Assembly (NCBI GenBank): GCA_017996075.1
Contig: JAGOHQ010000013.1
Coordinates: 1 to 6,793, forward strand
Source of the DNA: Aliarcobacter sp.
Lineage (GTDB): Bacteria; Campylobacterota; Campylobacteria; Campylobacterales; Arcobacteraceae
Direction: 5' to 3'
Length of the DNA stretch: 6,793 bases
A model generated the notes under the pieces. It was not told the origin of the DNA, did not search any database, and saw only the letters and a list, made by a program, of their open reading frames with translations. The translations under genes were made by a program, and so were the position numbers. Shown piece by piece: positions 5,831 through 6,793 of the stretch. Within the stretch, counting starts at the first letter, position 1; every line of letters begins with the position of its first letter.

Positions 5831-6517
5831 TCAACTCTCCTTGTAAGGTATTAAATCTTTTTGATTTGCTTCTTTAAATCCATTTAATCTAAGTCTACAT
5901 GAGTCACAAACTCCACAAGCTTCAATCTCCTCTTTATAGCAAGACCAAGTAAGTTCTAGTGGAACATTTAATTTTATTGCTTCTGTTACAATTTCAGCTT
6001 TACTTAAATGAACAAGAGGAGTTATAATCTCTATTTTTGTATCCTCTTTTGTACCTTCATTTATAGCTTTTTGCATATTTTGAATAAAACTATCACTACA
6101 ATCTGGATAACCAGAACTATCCTCTTCTACTACGCCAATATAGATTGCACTTGCATTCTCTTTTTCCGCAATTGCACTTGCGATACTTAAAAATATTCCA
6201 TTTCTAAATGGAACATAAGTAATTGGAACAACACCTTTTTCAATCCCATCTATTGGAACATCTATATTTTTATCAGTTAAAGCACTAGATCCAATTTGGG
6301 TAAAAAATGGAATATCAATCTCATATTTATTTAAAACATTTAACTCTTTACAAATATCTCTAAATGCCTTTAATTCTCTATCTTGAGTTCTTTGACCATA
6401 GTTAAAGTGAATTGCTATTAATTCATAACCACTGTTTTTCGCGATATAAGAGCTTAAAGCGGAATCCATTCCACCACTTAATATTACGACTGCTTTTTTA
6501 TTAAAATTTTGATTCAT
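5831..6517 (-). CDS. queC: 7-cyano-7-deazaguanine (preQ0) synthase
   Basis: ATP-dependent enzyme that converts 7-carboxy-7-deazaguanine and ammonia to preQ0, the last step before QueF reduction in queuosine synthesis. The 228-residue length is typical. The PP-loop pyrophosphatase motif LSGGMDS is at 13-19, HFNYGQR at 37-43, the QueC signature [11 protein letters not shown] at 101-111, YPDCSDSFI at 137-145, [12 protein letters not shown] at 166-177, and the C-terminal structural zinc site uses Cys193, Cys201, Cys204 and Cys207 (WSCYKE...[10 protein letters not shown]). ATG is at 6517-6515; AAGGA at 6533-6529 lies 11 nt upstream, a rather long spacing. It is first in the queC-queD-queE operon. 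No preQ1 riboswitch signature is visible in its short leader. Confidence 0.97.
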   Translation of the reverse strand: MNQNFNKKAVVILSGGMDSALSSYIAKNSGYELIAIHFNYGQRTQDRELKAFRDICKELNVLNKYEIDIPFFTQIGSSALTDKNIDVPIDGIEKGVVPITYVPFRNGIFLSIASAIAEKENASAIYIGVVEEDSSGYPDCSDSFIQNMQKAINEGTKEDTKIEIITPLVHLSKAEIVTEAIKLNVPLELTWSCYKEEIEACGVCDSCRLRLNGFKEANQKDLIPYKES

Positions 6518-6571
6518 AAACTAAAAAATCCTTATATTGTATAAAAATGTATGAAAATATTGAAAAATATA

Positions 6572-6586
6572 AACTTATTATAAGTT
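6572..6586. repeat. Inverted repeat covering the queC -10 box
   Basis: AACTTA (6572-6577) and TAAGTT (6581-6586) around a 3-nt centre form a perfect 6-bp inverted repeat over the minus-strand -10. It could be an operator half-site pair or chance in A+T-rich DNA. Confidence 0.35.
6577..6582 (-). promoter_or_regulatory. Candidate -10 box of the queCDE operon
   Basis: Minus-strand TATAAT, 60 bases upstream of the queC start. The predicted leader is about 50 nt and A+T-rich, with no obvious structured RNA element. Confidence 0.5.
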
Positions 6587-6589
6587 GGA

Positions 6590-6595
6590 TATAAT
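6590..6595 (+). promoter_or_regulatory. Candidate -10 box of the downstream membrane-protein gene
   Basis: TATAAT preceded by TTGGA, 33 bases before the ATG at 6629. It lies 7 bases from the oppositely directed queC -10, so the two promoters overlap. Confidence 0.5.
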
Positions 6596-6628
6596 AGCAA
6601 AAATTTTTAAAAGTGAGATAAACTTAAT

Positions 6629-6793
6629 ATGGAACTAATGCAAAGTGCGATAACAACTCATATTTATGCGATATATATTTTTTTAGGAATAATGTTATTT
6701 AATTTATACTCTGTTGTGACAAAAAAAGATTTTATATCTTTGGCAAAAAGATTAAAATTTATGACACCAATATATCATTTGAGCAATGCTGTA
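6629..6793 (+). CDS. Unidentified small membrane protein, N-terminal part (cut by window end)
   Basis: Open for 55 codons to the end of the window with no stop. I do not recognise the family with confidence. The start MELMQSAITTHIYA leads into one clear hydrophobic segment (about residues 11-30, HIYAIYIFLGIMLFNLYSVV), followed by a Lys-rich stretch (TKKDFISLAKRLKF, 31-44) and then FMTPIYHLSNAV, which may begin a second membrane segment. This suggests an inner membrane protein with the basic loop in the cytoplasm. ATG at 6629 is preceded by AGTGAG (6612-6617), a one-mismatch Shine-Dalgarno with a long 11-nt spacing; an in-frame ATG at 6638 is an alternative start. The gene is divergent from queC; nothing seen links it to queuosine. 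Confidence 0.65.
   Translation, partial: MELMQSAITTHIYAIYIFLGIMLFNLYSVVTKKDFISLAKRLKFMTPIYHLSNAV

Noticed and set aside
6008..6190. Plus-strand open frame of 60 codons inside queC
   Set aside because: Antisense to conserved queC sequence; its Cys/Ile/Phe-rich product is low-complexity shadow sequence.
5831..6517. Possible 7-deazaguanine DNA modification (dpd) island
   Set aside because: Only the standard preQ0 genes are present, flanked by fatty acid synthesis genes; no DpdA-like, helicase or nuclease genes are visible.
6518..6570. preQ1 riboswitch in the queC leader
   Set aside because: No GC-containing hairpin followed by the expected tail near the ribosome binding site was found by eye.

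Overview
The window is a chromosomal housekeeping segment from a strongly A+T-rich bacterium, most likely a Campylobacterota (epsilonproteobacterial) member of the Arcobacter/Aliarcobacter group. Three things point there: AGA-dominated Arg codons and a low-GC coding style; promoters that show clear TATAAT -10 boxes but no -35 consensus, as is typical of Campylobacterota; and a pheS gene divergent from a HIT gene, next to an accA-fabF-acpP-fabG block, an arrangement I recall from Campylobacter and Helicobacter. The genus is an inference from memory of protein style, not from a search.

Layout, left to right. (1) 1-578, minus: N-terminal two thirds of pheS, cut by the window edge and starting at TTG. 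(2) 579-703: divergent promoter region. (3) 704-1048, plus: a small HIT-family nucleotide hydrolase/transferase. (4) 1046-1072: perfect inverted repeat separating the convergent HIT and accA genes. (5) 1077-4494, minus: fatty acid synthesis block, transcribed in the order fabG, acpP, fabF, accA. acpP has its own promoter and a strong Rho-independent terminator, so it is probably a separately tuned, highly expressed unit. (6) 4551-6517, minus: compact queC-queD-queE operon with a 1-nt gap and a 14-nt overlap. (7) 6518-6628: divergent, overlapping promoters. (8) 6629 to the end, plus: start of an unidentified small membrane protein.

How the genes work together: AccA (with AccD, AccB and AccC encoded elsewhere) makes malonyl-CoA; AcpP carries the growing chain; FabF condenses and FabG reduces the beta-keto group. 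QueD, QueE and QueC act in that order to convert dihydroneopterin triphosphate to preQ0, the precursor of queuosine in tRNA; no QueF, Tgt or FolE gene is visible here. PheS is the catalytic subunit of phenylalanyl-tRNA synthetase.

No mobile element, CRISPR array, tRNA or rRNA was seen, and no undescribed multi-gene system is evident. The points worth a second look are a non-canonical radical-SAM cysteine arrangement in QueE, an enlarged QueD, alternative RNA pairings around the acpP terminator, palindromes in the acpP and fabG promoter regions, and overlapping divergent promoters ahead of queC. No gene-free stretch exceeds about 125 bases.
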